Shown in pieces: positions 11,662-11,695 of a DNA stretch of 11,695 nucleotides. The notes under the pieces are model-generated. The model had not been told where the DNA came from. It searched no databases and saw only the letters and a list, made by a program, of their open reading frames with translations. The position numbers and the translations under genes were made by a program. The stretch's first letter is position 1. Each line of letters begins with the position of its first letter. Source of the stretch: Alysiella sp. (GTDB lineage: Bacteria > Pseudomonadota > Gammaproteobacteria > Burkholderiales > Neisseriaceae); NCBI RefSeq assembly GCF_030525755.1, contig NZ_JAUNEC010000052.1, positions 1 to 11,695 of the forward strand. The letters run 5' to 3'.

Positions 11662-11695
11662 TTAGAAACCGCCCATGCCACCCATACCGCCCATG
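11662..11695 (-). CDS. groL: Chaperonin GroEL, last ten residues only
   Basis: Only the 3' end is inside the window: the minus strand reads MGGMGGMGGF then TAA (11662-11664). A Gly-Gly-Met repeat tail is the hallmark of the GroEL C-terminus, which lines the bottom of the folding chamber. The final Phe is less usual than a terminal Met. With ten residues the call rests on this tail alone. It is convergent with mltB and followed by a DUS-pair terminator. Confidence 0.7.
   Translation of the reverse strand, partial: MGGMGGMGGF

Noticed and set aside
1..11695. Mobile element, prophage, CRISPR array, tRNA or rRNA
   Set aside because: No transposase or integrase, no regularly spaced repeats, and no cloverleaf or ribosomal RNA sequence seen; the only repeats are DUS copies.

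Overview
The window looks like chromosomal core sequence from a rod-shaped or multicellular member of the Neisseriaceae. The main evidence is a 12-mer, AGGCTGCCTGAA, found nine times in exact form, mostly between genes. This is the DNA uptake sequence (DUS) dialect described for Simonsiella muelleri (AG-simDUS). The Kingella dialect AGGCAGCCTGAA also appears, but only as the opposite strand of near-palindromic copies. The AT-leaning composition and a complete mreBCD-mrdA-rodA cluster, which the coccoid pathogenic Neisseria lack, fit a Simonsiella-like organism. The species is inferred, not proven.

Positions 1-2447 (minus strand) hold gatC, then a GTG-started disordered Pro/Ala/Asn/Gln-rich protein 6 bases after gatC, then three small exported proteins of unknown function: a two-cysteine protein, an SH3b-domain protein, and a third cut by the window edge. 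All are close enough to be one transcription unit. The gatA and gatB genes, expected partners of gatC, are not in the window.

Positions 2448-2639 form a divergent control region with overlapping candidate -10 elements for gatC and mreB. Positions 2640-8382 (plus strand) hold the lateral wall synthesis operon: mreB (actin-like filament), mreC and mreD (membrane scaffold), mrdA (PBP2 transpeptidase) and rodA (SEDS glycosyltransferase). From mreC onward the genes abut or overlap; mreB and mreC are separated by 134 bases carrying DUS-like arms.

Positions 8540-9992 (plus strand) hold a MarC-family membrane protein, ratA (START-like) and rnfH. Positions 10223-11317 encode the lipoprotein lytic transglycosylase MltB, a wall hydrolase that fits the theme of the mre cluster. 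A strong bidirectional terminator follows. The last 34 bases are the 3' end of a convergent gene with the Gly-Gly-Met tail of GroEL, preceded by a terminator made from paired DUS copies.

I see no mobile element, CRISPR array, tRNA, rRNA or defence system. The unusual material is regulatory and repeat-level: DUS copies placed as hairpins, leaders and in-frame coding sequence, a duplicated gene leader, and a G8 tract inside mreB.
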